Shown here piece by piece: positions 1 to 6,681 of a DNA stretch of 7,225 nucleotides (the stretch's first letter is position 1; each line of letters starts with the position of its first letter). Made by a program: the position numbers and the translations under genes. The notes beneath the pieces were generated by a model. The model was not told the DNA's origin. It did no database searches and worked only from the letters and a program-made list of their open reading frames with translations. The DNA comes from Limnohabitans sp. (GTDB taxonomy: Bacteria; Pseudomonadota; Gammaproteobacteria; Burkholderiales; Burkholderiaceae_C), in contig JACDQO010000192.1 in the NCBI GenBank assembly GCA_015657605.1, positions 1 to 7,225 of the forward strand. Reading direction: 5' to 3'.

Positions 1-375
1 GTCGGGCACATCGCTCAAAAACTGCGTGTCGTTGAGCAGCGCCGCATGTCGGGTGGCCGAGGTCTCGTATTCCTGCAAAAACGCCCGCACCAGCTCGTGC
101 AAAGTGGCGCGTTCGTTCAGGTCTTTGCGCTGGGCCGTGGCTTCGGTTTGCGCAATCACCGCCAACAGGCGTTGGGTGTGGCGGTCCAACAAGTCAAACA
201 GAATCGCCTCTTTGCTCTCGTAATAGTGGTACAGCCGGGCTTTGGAAGTGCCACAAGCGGTGGCGATCTCGTTCATGCTGGCAGCAGGGTAGCTGCGCTG
301 GGCAAAGCATTGCGCGGCGATGTCCAGGATCGCGTCGCGCTTGATGTCGTGGGTTGCGGATTTGGGTCGGGCCAT
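1..375 (-). CDS. TetR/AcrR-family transcriptional regulator (C-terminus outside window)
   Basis: The first 125 codons of a TetR-type repressor are visible; the gene continues past the left edge. It starts MARPKSATHDIKRDAILDIA. The N-terminal helix-turn-helix domain spans about residues 10-57, with the typical pattern MNEIATACGTSKARLYHYY followed by SKEAILFDLL at about 34-63. The remaining residues begin the helical ligand-binding domain, which gives no clue to the ligand. In this family the N-terminal domain binds a palindromic operator as a dimer and releases it when a small molecule binds. The gene lies 18 nt downstream of the cyclo-ligase gene on the same strand, so the two are probably cotranscribed. 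No Shine-Dalgarno motif precedes the ATG, but the start fits the usual short TetR N-terminal arm. The regulated genes are not evident; they may lie beyond the left edge. The family call is firm; the subfamily is not. Confidence 0.93.
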   Translation of the reverse strand, partial: MARPKSATHDIKRDAILDIAAQCFAQRSYPAASMNEIATACGTSKARLYHYYESKEAILFDLLDRHTQRLLAVIAQTEATAQRKDLNERATLHELVRAFLQEYETSATRHAALLNDTQFLSDVPD

Positions 376-393
376 GGTGATGTGGGGCTGGGC

Positions 394-978
394 TCAGACG
401 GGCCAAACCACGCCGTTGTCGTTCAAGATTGCATCCAGTGGCTCGTCGTGGTCTTCGGGCTCCAGATCGTCCAAAAAGCCGTGGGTGTAACCCAAGCCCA
501 CGGTGAAGGGTTTGGGCTGCAAGGTGGCCAAGGTGCGGTCGTAAAAGCCACCGCCGTAGCCCAAGCGGTAGCCACCGATACCGTAACCCACACAGGGCAC
601 AAACAGCAAGGTGGGCACGATGACTTCGGTGTCTTTGGGTTTGGGAATGCCGTAGGCGTCTTCTTCCATAGGACAACCGGGATACCAGGTGTGAAAAGTC
701 AGGGTTTTGTGCTGTTTGTTGACGACGGGCAAACCAATTTGGCGGCGCTGAGGCTCACCATGCAGCTCGCCATCTTCTTTCCAGCGGTGCAGCGCGGGCA
801 GCGGGTCAAACTCGCCCTTGATGGGCCAGTAAGCCCCAATGACGGTGTCGGGGCGGTCAAACAGCCAGATGCGCATCACGCGCTGCAAAGCTTCGGCCCG
901 TGACAGGCGATCCGGCAGATGCAGTCTTTCTTCGATCAAGGCCTTGCGAAGGGCCTTTTTGGCTTCAGCTTTGTCCAT
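394..978 (-). CDS. 5-formyltetrahydrofolate cyclo-ligase (5,10-methenyltetrahydrofolate synthetase)
   Basis: Cytosolic enzyme of one-carbon metabolism that converts 5-formyl-THF plus ATP to 5,10-methenyl-THF, returning the storage or inhibitory folate to the active pool. The 194-residue product is the usual size for the family (about 180-200). Visible features are GAYWPIKGEFDPLP at residues 48-61 (substrate-side region with the conserved GE), AYGIPKP at 108-114 (the Ile-Pro-x-Pro region), and the diagnostic phosphate-binding loop RLGYGGGFYDRTL at 138-150. A reading frame extends further upstream to 1161, but that part lies antisense inside the transglycosylase gene. The ATG at 978, beginning MDKAEAKKALRKAL, gives a normal N-terminus and is preceded by a weak GGGTGG on its strand. 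Its start codon is 9 nt from that of the divergent slt gene. The TetR gene follows 18 nt downstream, so the two likely form an operon. The family has several synonyms (ygfA, fau, MTHFS), so no symbol is assigned. Confidence 0.95.
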   Translation of the reverse strand: MDKAEAKKALRKALIEERLHLPDRLSRAEALQRVMRIWLFDRPDTVIGAYWPIKGEFDPLPALHRWKEDGELHGEPQRRQIGLPVVNKQHKTLTFHTWYPGCPMEEDAYGIPKPKDTEVIVPTLLFVPCVGYGIGGYRLGYGGGFYDRTLATLQPKPFTVGLGYTHGFLDDLEPEDHDEPLDAILNDNGVVWPV

Positions 979-981
979 AAT
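976..981 (+). promoter_or_regulatory. Possible -10 box for slt (leaderless start)
   Basis: CATAAT matches five of six bases of the sigma-70 -10 consensus. It ends 6 nt before the slt ATG, so transcription would begin at or within a base of the start codon, giving a leaderless mRNA. That would fit the absence of a Shine-Dalgarno sequence before this gene. No good -35 hexamer sits 16-18 nt upstream, and the box overlaps the first codon of the divergent cyclo-ligase gene, so a chance match is quite possible. Confidence 0.22.
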
Positions 982-987
982 CCACCC

Positions 988-2961
988 ATGAAATTGACAC
1001 TGATTTTGACACTGCTGGCCAGCCTGGTCACCACAGGCTTGTTCAGCCCGCCTGCGCTGGCTCAAAACAAGGGCGATGAGGTCGTGCTGGAGATGCAAAG
1101 GGCCTACGGCAAGAACGACGCCAAACGCTTGTCTGCCCTTTTGCCGCAAGTGCGTGGCCACGTGCTGGAGCCTTTGGCCGCTTATTGGGAGATGCGGGTC
1201 CGACTGGACACCGCATCAGACTCGGAAATACGCCACTTTTTGAACACCTACGCCGGCAGCTACTACGAAGACCGCCTGCGCAACGACTGGTTGCAACAGC
1301 TGGGCAAGCGCCGCAACTGGGCCACGTTCACCGCCGAATACCCGAGCTACCGCATGCGCGATGACCGCGAAGTGCGCTGCTACGCGCTGGCCACCGAAGC
1401 CATGAACACCAAAGCGGATGTGGCCGAAGAGGCCAAGCGCATTTGGTATTCGCTGCGCGAAGCCGACGACGGCTGCACCTATGTGGCCGAACACTTGCAC
1501 TCTGGGCGGCAAATCAACGCACTGGACATTTGGCGCAAAGCCCGCATCGCCATGGACGCCAACCGGCCTCGCGCCGCCCAAGCGGCTGTGGACATTGAAG
1601 CGCCGCGCGTCAGCGAGCAAGTGAACAAAATCCACGCCGACCCCTCGGGCTACCTGAACAAGCGCATTTTGGCCATCACGCGCAACCAAAAAGAATTGGC
1701 CGTGTTGGCGCTGATTCGATTGGCGGCCAGTCAGCCCGACCAAGCGGCTCAATTGCTGGAACAGCAATGGGGGAGGCAATTGAGTGCCGAAGAGCGCAAC
1801 TGGACTTGGGCCGTGATCGGCAAGCAAGCCGCACAAAAGCTGCAAGACAACGCCAGCGCCTACTTTGCCAAGGTTCAAAAAGACAGCGACCTGAACGACG
1901 ATTTGTTGATTTGGAAAGTGCGCGCGGCCCTGCGCCAAGGCCAGTGGCAACAAGTGCTTTCAGCGACCCAAGCGATGAGCACAGCCACGCGCAACGACCC
2001 GGCCTGGACCTATTGGCGCGCCCGCGCCTTGTTGACCTTGGCGCCCACCGAAGCCCAGCGCCACGAGGCGCAAACCCTGCTGACCCAAATCGCCAGCGTT
2101 CGCGGTTTTTACGAACAATTGGCTTTGGAAGAGTTGGGCCAGACCATCACCACGCCCGAGCGCCCAGCGCCACTGACGCCGTCTGAAAAATCCTCTGCAC
2201 TGGCGCACCCCGGTTTGCAGCGCGCCTTGTACGCCATCGCTCTGGGCTTGCGGGCCGAGGGCAACCGCGAATGGAACTACAGCACCAACCTGCACACCCC
2301 CGGCGGCATGAACGACCGCGACCTGCTGGCGGCGGCCGATTTGGCCTGTCAGCGCCAAGTGTGGGACCGCTGCATCAACACCAGCGAGCGCACCAAGGAG
2401 GTGTTTGACCATGAGCAACGCTTTCCGATGCCCCTGCGCGAGTTGGTGGTGCGCCGCGCTGGCGACATCCGATTGGACCCGGCCTATGTGTATGGGCTGA
2501 TCCGGCAAGAAAGCCGCTTCATCATGGATGCCCGCTCGCATGTGGGCGCTTCGGGCTTGATGCAAGTCATGCCCGCCACGGCCAAATGGACTGCGCAAAA
2601 AATCGGCCTTGCGGGATTCACGCCCCAACAAATCAACGAGCGCGAAACCAATGTCACGATTGGCACCGCCTATTTGAAACTGGTGCTGGACGACTTTGAA
2701 GGCTCGATGCCCATGGCCACCGCCGCTTACAACGCAGGCCCCAGCCGGCCCCGCAACTGGCGCAAGGGCCCGGTACTCGAAGCGGCCATTTGGGCTGAAA
2801 ACATCCCGTTTTCTGAAACGCGCGATTACGTGAAAAAAGTGCTGGCCAACACCACCAACTACGCCGCCATCCTGACGCGCCAGCCGCAATCGCTCAAAGC
2901 ACGTTTGGGGCAGATCGGGCCACGCAACAACATGGCGTCGGTGAACAACGACCTGCCATGA
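988..2961 (+). CDS. slt: Soluble lytic murein transglycosylase, Slt70 type, periplasmic
   Basis: Cleaves the MurNAc-GlcNAc bond of peptidoglycan, forming 1,6-anhydro-MurNAc ends during wall turnover. The 657-residue product compares with about 645 in E. coli Slt. Residues 1-25 form a signal peptide: MKLT, then a hydrophobic core, ending PPALA with predicted cleavage before QN. No lipobox cysteine is seen, so a soluble periplasmic enzyme is expected. Residues about 30-480 are an alpha-helical superhelix rich in Ala, Gln, Arg and Trp, matching the ring and linker domains of Slt70. The catalytic domain begins near 485 with RELVVRRAGDIRLDPAYVYG. It carries IRQESRF with the catalytic Glu at 508, GASGLMQVMPATA at 520-532, AYNAG at 580-584 and IPFSETRDYVKKV at 606-618. 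An in-frame ATG at 919 would add 23 residues ahead of the signal peptide, so 988 is preferred. No Shine-Dalgarno motif is visible before 988. The stop lies 6 nt from the stop of the convergent gene. Confidence 0.95.
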   Translation: MKLTLILTLLASLVTTGLFSPPALAQNKGDEVVLEMQRAYGKNDAKRLSALLPQVRGHVLEPLAAYWEMRVRLDTASDSEIRHFLNTYAGSYYEDRLRNDWLQQLGKRRNWATFTAEYPSYRMRDDREVRCYALATEAMNTKADVAEEAKRIWYSLREADDGCTYVAEHLHSGRQINALDIWRKARIAMDANRPRAAQAAVDIEAPRVSEQVNKIHADPSGYLNKRILAITRNQKELAVLALIRLAASQPDQAAQLLEQQWGRQLSAEERNWTWAVIGKQAAQKLQDNASAYFAKVQKDSDLNDDLLIWKVRAALRQGQWQQVLSATQAMSTATRNDPAWTYWRARALLTLAPTEAQRHEAQTLLTQIASVRGFYEQLALEELGQTITTPERPAPLTPSEKSSALAHPGLQRALYAIALGLRAEGNREWNYSTNLHTPGGMNDRDLLAAADLACQRQVWDRCINTSERTKEVFDHEQRFPMPLRELVVRRAGDIRLDPAYVYGLIRQESRFIMDARSHVGASGLMQVMPATAKWTAQKIGLAGFTPQQINERETNVTIGTAYLKLVLDDFEGSMPMATAAYNAGPSRPRNWRKGPVLEAAIWAENIPFSETRDYVKKVLANTTNYAAILTRQPQSLKARLGQIGPRNNMASVNNDLP

Positions 2962-2967
2962 GGCACA

Positions 2968-3264
2968 TCAGGCGACGGGGCCCAACAAGGCGTCCAAGTT
3001 GGCCTTGATCTTTTCTTCGATCTTGCCGCTGTAAGCGCCCAGCAAAAACCCCAGCTTGATCTGCAGGTCAAAGCGGGTGGCGCTGACCGAGAGTTCGCCA
3101 CTCACACCACTGCGCTCAAAACGCATGCGGTCCAAGGCCTCGCCAGGCTCTGATGCGCAGGTCATGCCCCAATCTTGTTCGGCCTGCTCGCGCCAGCGTT
3201 CGGCCACCAAGCGCGCGCCATCCAGGCCCAGGGTGTGTTCACGTTCGATTTTCAATTCGGGCAT
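2968..3264 (-). CDS. Polyhydroxyalkanoic acid system family protein (PHA granule region, 98 aa)
   Basis: Small cytosolic protein resembling the family annotated as putative polyhydroxyalkanoic acid system protein, named for its frequent location near PHA granule genes. No biochemical activity has been firmly assigned to the family. Recognisable parts are MPELKIEREHTLGLDGARLV at the N-terminus, the WREQAEQDWGM segment at about 24-34, FERSGVSGELSV at about 49-60, and the C-terminal stretch KLGFLLGAYSGKIEEKIKAN followed by LDALLG. The length of 98 residues is typical. The start overlaps the end of the molybdopterin oxidoreductase gene by 13 nt and has a strong ribosome-binding site inside that gene, so expression is likely coupled to it. 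No PHA synthase, depolymerase or phasin is visible in the window, so the pairing with a redox enzyme is not explained by the family name. Confidence 0.85.
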   Translation of the reverse strand: MPELKIEREHTLGLDGARLVAERWREQAEQDWGMTCASEPGEALDRMRFERSGVSGELSVSATRFDLQIKLGFLLGAYSGKIEEKIKANLDALLGPVA

Positions 3265-5324
3265 GTCGCCACCTCCACCAAGCAGTCGTAAAACACGGGC
3301 GCACGGCCCAAATCGGTCAGGTGCTGGCTGGTGAGTTCATTCACATTGGTGCCGTTCAGGCCCAGCTTGCGCCACCAAATGCCCAGACCGTTGACCACGC
3401 CGGGTCGCGCACGCTGGTTCACCCGCGCCTTGCAGTGGTAAGTGCCCCGGTCGTTGAACACGCGCACCACCGCGCCGTCGGAGATGCCACGGGCCTGCGC
3501 GTCTTGTGGGTGCATCTCCAGCACCGGTTCGGCTTCGATATCACGCAGGCTTTGTACATTGACAAAGGTCGAATTGAGGAAGTTGCGCGCAGGCGGCGAG
3601 ATCATGGCCAACGGGTAGCGCACATCACTGCCAGCCACTTCGTAATTGGGCAAGTGGTCAGGCAGGCCATCCAGGCCCTGATCGGCCAGGCGCTGGCTGA
3701 AGAACTCGCACTTGCCCGAAGGCGATGGAAAGCCGCCTTGCGCAAACGGCGCATCGGGCACAGGCAAGGACGCAAAGCCATGCTCAAGCAACTGCTCAAA
3801 GTCTTTCTCGTCGCCAATGGCGCTGCGGCACAGGCTTTCGTCGCTTTCGGCGAAACACGCATCGTCAAAACCCATGCGGGCAGCTAAGGCCCTGAAGATG
3901 TCGGTGTTGGTGCGCGCACCTCCCACGGGGGCAATGGCTGGGCGGTTGAGCAGCACGTCGGTGTGGCCGTAGCTGGTGTGGATGTCCCAGTGCTCCAGCT
4001 GCGTGGTGGCGGGCAAGATGAAGTCGGCGTAGTCGGCCGTGTCGGTCTGGAAATGCTCGAGCACCACGGTGAACAGGTCTTCGCGGCCAAAGCCCTGCAC
4101 CACCTTGCCCGACTCGGGGGCCACGGCCACCGGGTTGCTGTTGTAAACAATCAGCGCCTCGATCTGCGGGCCAAATGTGGGCGAAGCTGGGCGCAGCAAA
4201 TCGTCGCCAATGGTGCTCATGTTGATCGTGCGCGGACGCCGCTCGCCCAGCAAGTCGGGCCGCTGCAAAGCCGCCCGCCGCACCGGAAAATGCCCCGAGC
4301 TGCTGAGCAAGACCCCACCCGCCCGGTGCCGCCAAGCGCCCGTCAGCGCAGGCAAGCAAGCGATCGCCCGCACCGCATTGCCGCCCCCGCGCACGCGCTG
4401 CATGCCGTAGTTCAGGCGAATCGCGGCGGGCTGGGTGGTGCCCCAGTCGCGGGCCAATTGCCGAATTTGTTCAACCGGCACGCCGCAGACTTCTGCCGCA
4501 CGCTCTGGCGACCATTGCAAAGCGCGGGCCTTCAGGGCGTCCCAGCCCAGGGTGTAGCGGTCAATGCAATCTTGGTCGAGCCAGCCATTCACGATCAGCT
4601 CGTGCATGAGGGCCAGCGCCAGCGCCGCGTCGGTGCCGGGGCGCAGGGCGATGTGTTCATGGCATTTTTCGGCCGTCTCGCTGCGCCGGGGGTCGATGCA
4701 GACCAGCTTGGCCCCGTTGCGCTTGGCCTCTTGCGCAATCCGCCAAAAGTGCAGGTTGCTGCCAATCGAGTTGCTGCCCCAAATGACGATGAGCTTGGAT
4801 TCGGCATAAAACTCGACCTTCATGCCCACTTTGTTGCCCAAGGTCTGGGTCAGGGCTTCGGCCCCGGCCGAGGCGCAAATCGTGCGGTCCAAGAGCGATG
4901 CGCCCACCTGGTGGAAAAAGCGCGCTGCGATCGACTCGCTTTGCACCAGCCCCATGGTGCCGGCGTAGCTGTAGGGCAAGATGGCTTGCGGGTCGCGTGC
5001 GGCGATGGTTTTCAGCCGCGCGGCAATCGCGTCAAGTGCTTCGTCCCAGCCCACCGCCTCAAACTGGCCCGAGCCTTTAGGGCCAACGCGTTTCATCGGC
5101 GTCAACAGCCGATCCGGGTGGTAGGTGCGTTCGGTGTAACGGGACACCTTGGTGCACAACACACCATCGGTCTGCGCGTGCGCCGGGTTGCCCTGCACCT
5201 TGGTGGCACGGCCGTTTTCCACCGTGGTCAGCAAGGCGCAGGTGTCGGGGCAGTCGTGCGGGCAAGCGCCGCGCACGGTCTGGGGGCTGTCAAGGGCCAC
5301 ATGGGCAGCTGGCTGAGGCAACAT
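3252..5324 (-). CDS. Molybdopterin-dependent oxidoreductase, DMSO reductase superfamily (cytoplasmic, substrate unknown)
   Basis: A 690-residue Mo/W-bis-MGD enzyme of the formate dehydrogenase / nitrate reductase / DMSO reductase superfamily. The N-terminal 4Fe-4S domain shows C21-x3-C25-x3-C29-x27-C57 (ACPHDCPDTCALL, then DGVLCTKV), followed by RLLTPMKRVG at about 72-81. The central molybdopterin domain includes IVIWGSNSIGSNLHFW and the LVCIDPRRSETAEKC segment typical of the MGD-binding Rossmann part. It also has IYNSNP-like VYNSNPVAVAPE and DYADFILPATTQLEHWD. Cys150 in DRTICASAGAEAL sits where NapA and formate dehydrogenases carry their Mo-ligating Cys/Sec and is the likely Mo ligand. The C-terminal dinucleotide-binding domain spans about 570-690. 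No twin-arginine or other signal peptide is present, so the enzyme should act in the cytoplasm. No partner electron-transfer subunit or cofactor gene is adjacent; the only companion is the overlapping small PHA-family gene. A weak GGAAG precedes the ATG. The superfamily is certain; substrate and direction are unknown. Confidence 0.93.
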   Translation of the reverse strand: MLPQPAAHVALDSPQTVRGACPHDCPDTCALLTTVENGRATKVQGNPAHAQTDGVLCTKVSRYTERTYHPDRLLTPMKRVGPKGSGQFEAVGWDEALDAIAARLKTIAARDPQAILPYSYAGTMGLVQSESIAARFFHQVGASLLDRTICASAGAEALTQTLGNKVGMKVEFYAESKLIVIWGSNSIGSNLHFWRIAQEAKRNGAKLVCIDPRRSETAEKCHEHIALRPGTDAALALALMHELIVNGWLDQDCIDRYTLGWDALKARALQWSPERAAEVCGVPVEQIRQLARDWGTTQPAAIRLNYGMQRVRGGGNAVRAIACLPALTGAWRHRAGGVLLSSSGHFPVRRAALQRPDLLGERRPRTINMSTIGDDLLRPASPTFGPQIEALIVYNSNPVAVAPESGKVVQGFGREDLFTVVLEHFQTDTADYADFILPATTQLEHWDIHTSYGHTDVLLNRPAIAPVGGARTNTDIFRALAARMGFDDACFAESDESLCRSAIGDEKDFEQLLEHGFASLPVPDAPFAQGGFPSPSGKCEFFSQRLADQGLDGLPDHLPNYEVAGSDVRYPLAMISPPARNFLNSTFVNVQSLRDIEAEPVLEMHPQDAQARGISDGAVVRVFNDRGTYHCKARVNQRARPGVVNGLGIWWRKLGLNGTNVNELTSQHLTDLGRAPVFYDCLVEVATCPN
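3272..3276 (-). promoter_or_regulatory. Strong Shine-Dalgarno (GGAGG) for the PHA-system protein
   Basis: On the minus strand GGAGG lies 7 nt before the ATG at 3264, within the last codons of the upstream oxidoreductase gene. It fixes the start of the small gene and shows that the 13-nt overlap is a genuine gene junction. It is the clearest ribosome-binding site in the window. Confidence 0.75.
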
Positions 5325-5359
5325 GAGAGGTCTTCCAAAAAGCGCGAACCCGATTGTGG

Positions 5360-5406
5360 CCGATGCGCTGTGCGGGGTAAAAGACGGGCATGTCCCCGAT
5401 GCGCTG
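5360..5406. repeat. 11-bp direct repeat CCGATGCGCTG (two copies)
   Basis: Identical copies lie at 5360-5370 and 5396-5406, 36 bp apart start to start. Both are followed by GCGGG-like sequence, the first after one extra T. A regular pair like this between divergent genes could be a tandem operator, but 11-bp matches also occur by chance in GC-rich DNA. The second copy runs into the hairpin at 5402-5420. Confidence 0.5.
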
Positions 5407-5420
5407 CGGGTGGCGCAGCG
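5402..5420. promoter_or_regulatory. Perfect inverted repeat CGCTGCG-GGTGG-CGCAGCG
   Basis: A 7-bp perfect stem with a 5-nt loop, lying just upstream of the candidate amidohydrolase promoter. No T-run follows on either strand, so it is not a typical terminator. Its position fits a dimeric regulator's operator, with no evidence for which regulator. Confidence 0.4.
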
Positions 5421-5424
5421 GGAG

Positions 5425-5454
5425 TTGGCAAAATAGACAGACTATCGCTAGACT
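5425..5454 (+). promoter_or_regulatory. Candidate sigma-70 promoter for the amidohydrolase operon
   Basis: TTGGCA at 5425-5430 matches five of six -35 bases. After an 18-bp spacer, TAGACT at 5449-5454 matches four of six -10 bases. Transcription would start about at 5461, at the ATG itself, giving a leaderless or nearly leaderless mRNA. No clear Shine-Dalgarno precedes this gene, which is consistent. The match is weak enough to be chance. Confidence 0.3.
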
Positions 5455-5461
5455 GAAGCCC

Positions 5462-6670
5462 ATGAAACTCATCGACACCATCCTCACCGACGCGGCCAGC
5501 ATCGCAGCCATCCGCAAAGACATCCACGCCCACCCCGAACTGTGCTTCCAAGAAGTGCGCACGGCCGACGTGGTCGCCCAGCAGCTGACCGACTGGGGCA
5601 TCCCCATCCACCGCGGCATGGGCACCACCGGCGTGGTGGGCATCGTGCACGGTCGTGATGGCGGCGCTTGCGGGCGCGGCATCGGCCTGCGCGCCGACAT
5701 CGACGCCCTGCCCATGCAGGAGTTCAACACCTTCGCACACGCCAGCAAACACCAGGGCAAGATGCACGCCTGCGGCCACGACGGCCACACGGCCATGCTG
5801 CTGGCGGCAGCCAAGCATTTTTCCAAGCACCGCGACTTTGACGGCACGGTGTATTTGATCTTCCAACCCGCCGAAGAAGGCGGCGGCGGTGCCCGCGAGA
5901 TGATCAAAGACGGTTTGTTTGACAAATTCCCCATGCAGGCCGTGTTCGGCATGCACAACTGGCCCGGCGCGCCCGTGGGCACCTTTGCGGTCAGCCCCGG
6001 CCCGGTCATGGCGTCCAGCAACGAATTCAAGATCACCATCCGCGGCAAGGGCAGCCACGCCGCGTTGCCGCACAACGGCATCGACCCGGTGCCGATTGCC
6101 TGCCAAATGGTGCAGGGCTTTCAAACCATCATCACCCGCAACAAAAAGCCAGTGGATGCGGGCGTGATCTCGGTCACCATGATCCACGCGGGTGAAGCCA
6201 CCAACGTGGTGCCCGACTCGTGCGAACTGCAGGGCACGGTGCGCACCTTCAGCATTGAGTGCTCGACCTGATCGAAGCCCGCATGAAACTGGTGGCAGAG
6301 TCGATCTGCGCCGCTTTTGGTGCGCAATGCGAATTCGAATTCGAGCGCAACTACCCACCCACCATCAACAGCGCTTTGGAGGCCGACTTCGCACGCCAGG
6401 TCATGAATGGCATCGTGGGCGCTGAGCACGTGATGTCTCAAGAGCCCACCATGGGCGCGGAAGACTTCTCTTACATGCTGCAGGCCAAGCCGGGCGCCTA
6501 TGTGTTCATCAGCAACGGCGACGGCACCCACCGCGAGATGGGCCACGGCGGCGGCCCTGCACCCTGCACAACCCGAGCTACGACTTCAACGACGACCTGA
6601 TCCCCTTGGGTGGTACCTATTGGTCGAACTGGCCACGCAGTGGCTGGCCAGCCCGACCCAATCCGCTTGA
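5462..6670 (+). pseudogene. M20 family amidohydrolase (hippurate / N-acyl-amino-acid hydrolase type), frame broken at three points
   Basis: Dinuclear metallohydrolases of this family cleave N-acyl amino acids such as hippurate. The first frame (5462-6271) carries HAHPEL at residues 22-27, RADIDALPM at 77-85, HACGHDGHTAMLL at 102-114 (metal Cys104 and His106), QPAEEGGGGA at 135-144 (catalytic/metal Glu pair), GMHNWPG at 163-169 and GSHAALPHNGIDP at 197-209. It then stops early. Homology continues in frame 1 from about 6262 (LDLIEARMKLVAES, later PTMGAEDFSYML), in frame 3 from about 6558 (TLHNPSYDFNDDLIPLGGTY, with the last metal His) and in frame 2 from about 6626 (ELATQWLA) to TGA at 6668. 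Each junction is explained by one missing base: between GAG and TGC near 6259, in GGCCCTGC near 6556, and in TGGTCGAA near 6623. Restored, the product is about 403 residues, the normal length. As written, it lacks the C-terminal metal ligand and part of the catalytic domain. True decay and sequence error are both possible. The next gene starts 11 nt after the restored stop. Confidence 0.88.
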
Positions 6671-6681
6671 CCGGGCTCCGA

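Larger units (their letters stand above)
5325..5461. other. 137-nt divergent intergenic control region
   Basis: This is the only non-coding stretch longer than 20 nt between genes in the window. It separates the start codons of the oxidoreductase (minus) and the amidohydrolase (plus), so promoters for both operons should lie here. It holds an 11-bp direct repeat, a 7-bp perfect hairpin and a candidate plus-strand promoter, listed separately. I could not pick out a convincing promoter for the minus-strand gene. Confidence 0.8.

Noticed and set aside
46..903. Open frame of 285 codons on the plus strand
   Set aside because: Antisense to both the TetR and cyclo-ligase genes, whose motifs are unmistakable; no domain signal of its own.
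994..1014. Two TTGACACTG copies (994-1002, 1006-1014) containing consensus -35 hexamers
   Set aside because: They encode Leu-Thr-Leu repeated in the slt signal peptide, and no -10 box follows at the right distance. Coding content explains them.
1960..2889. Open frame of 309 codons on the minus strand, inside slt
   Set aside because: Opposite the catalytic domain of the transglycosylase; composition typical of a shadow frame.
2953..2998. Possible bidirectional terminator between the convergent slt and PHA-system genes
   Set aside because: Only a 4-bp TGCC/GGCA pairing is visible around 2955-2965, with no T-run on either strand.
3963..5456. Open frame of 497 codons on the plus strand, antisense to the molybdoenzyme gene
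   Set aside because: It lies almost wholly opposite a gene with clear domain motifs. Its product is a Val/Ala/Gly/Gln/His-rich string with no recognisable domain, which is the usual antisense shadow of GC-rich coding DNA.
6259..6271. Programmed ribosomal frameshift in the amidohydrolase
   Set aside because: No slippery heptamer or following structure is evident, and three separate shifts would be needed. Such shifts are not known in this family.
5228..6358. Open frame of 376 codons on the minus strand, opposite the amidohydrolase
   Set aside because: Same shadow composition. It spans the divergent control region and the starts of two well-supported genes, and has no family motif.
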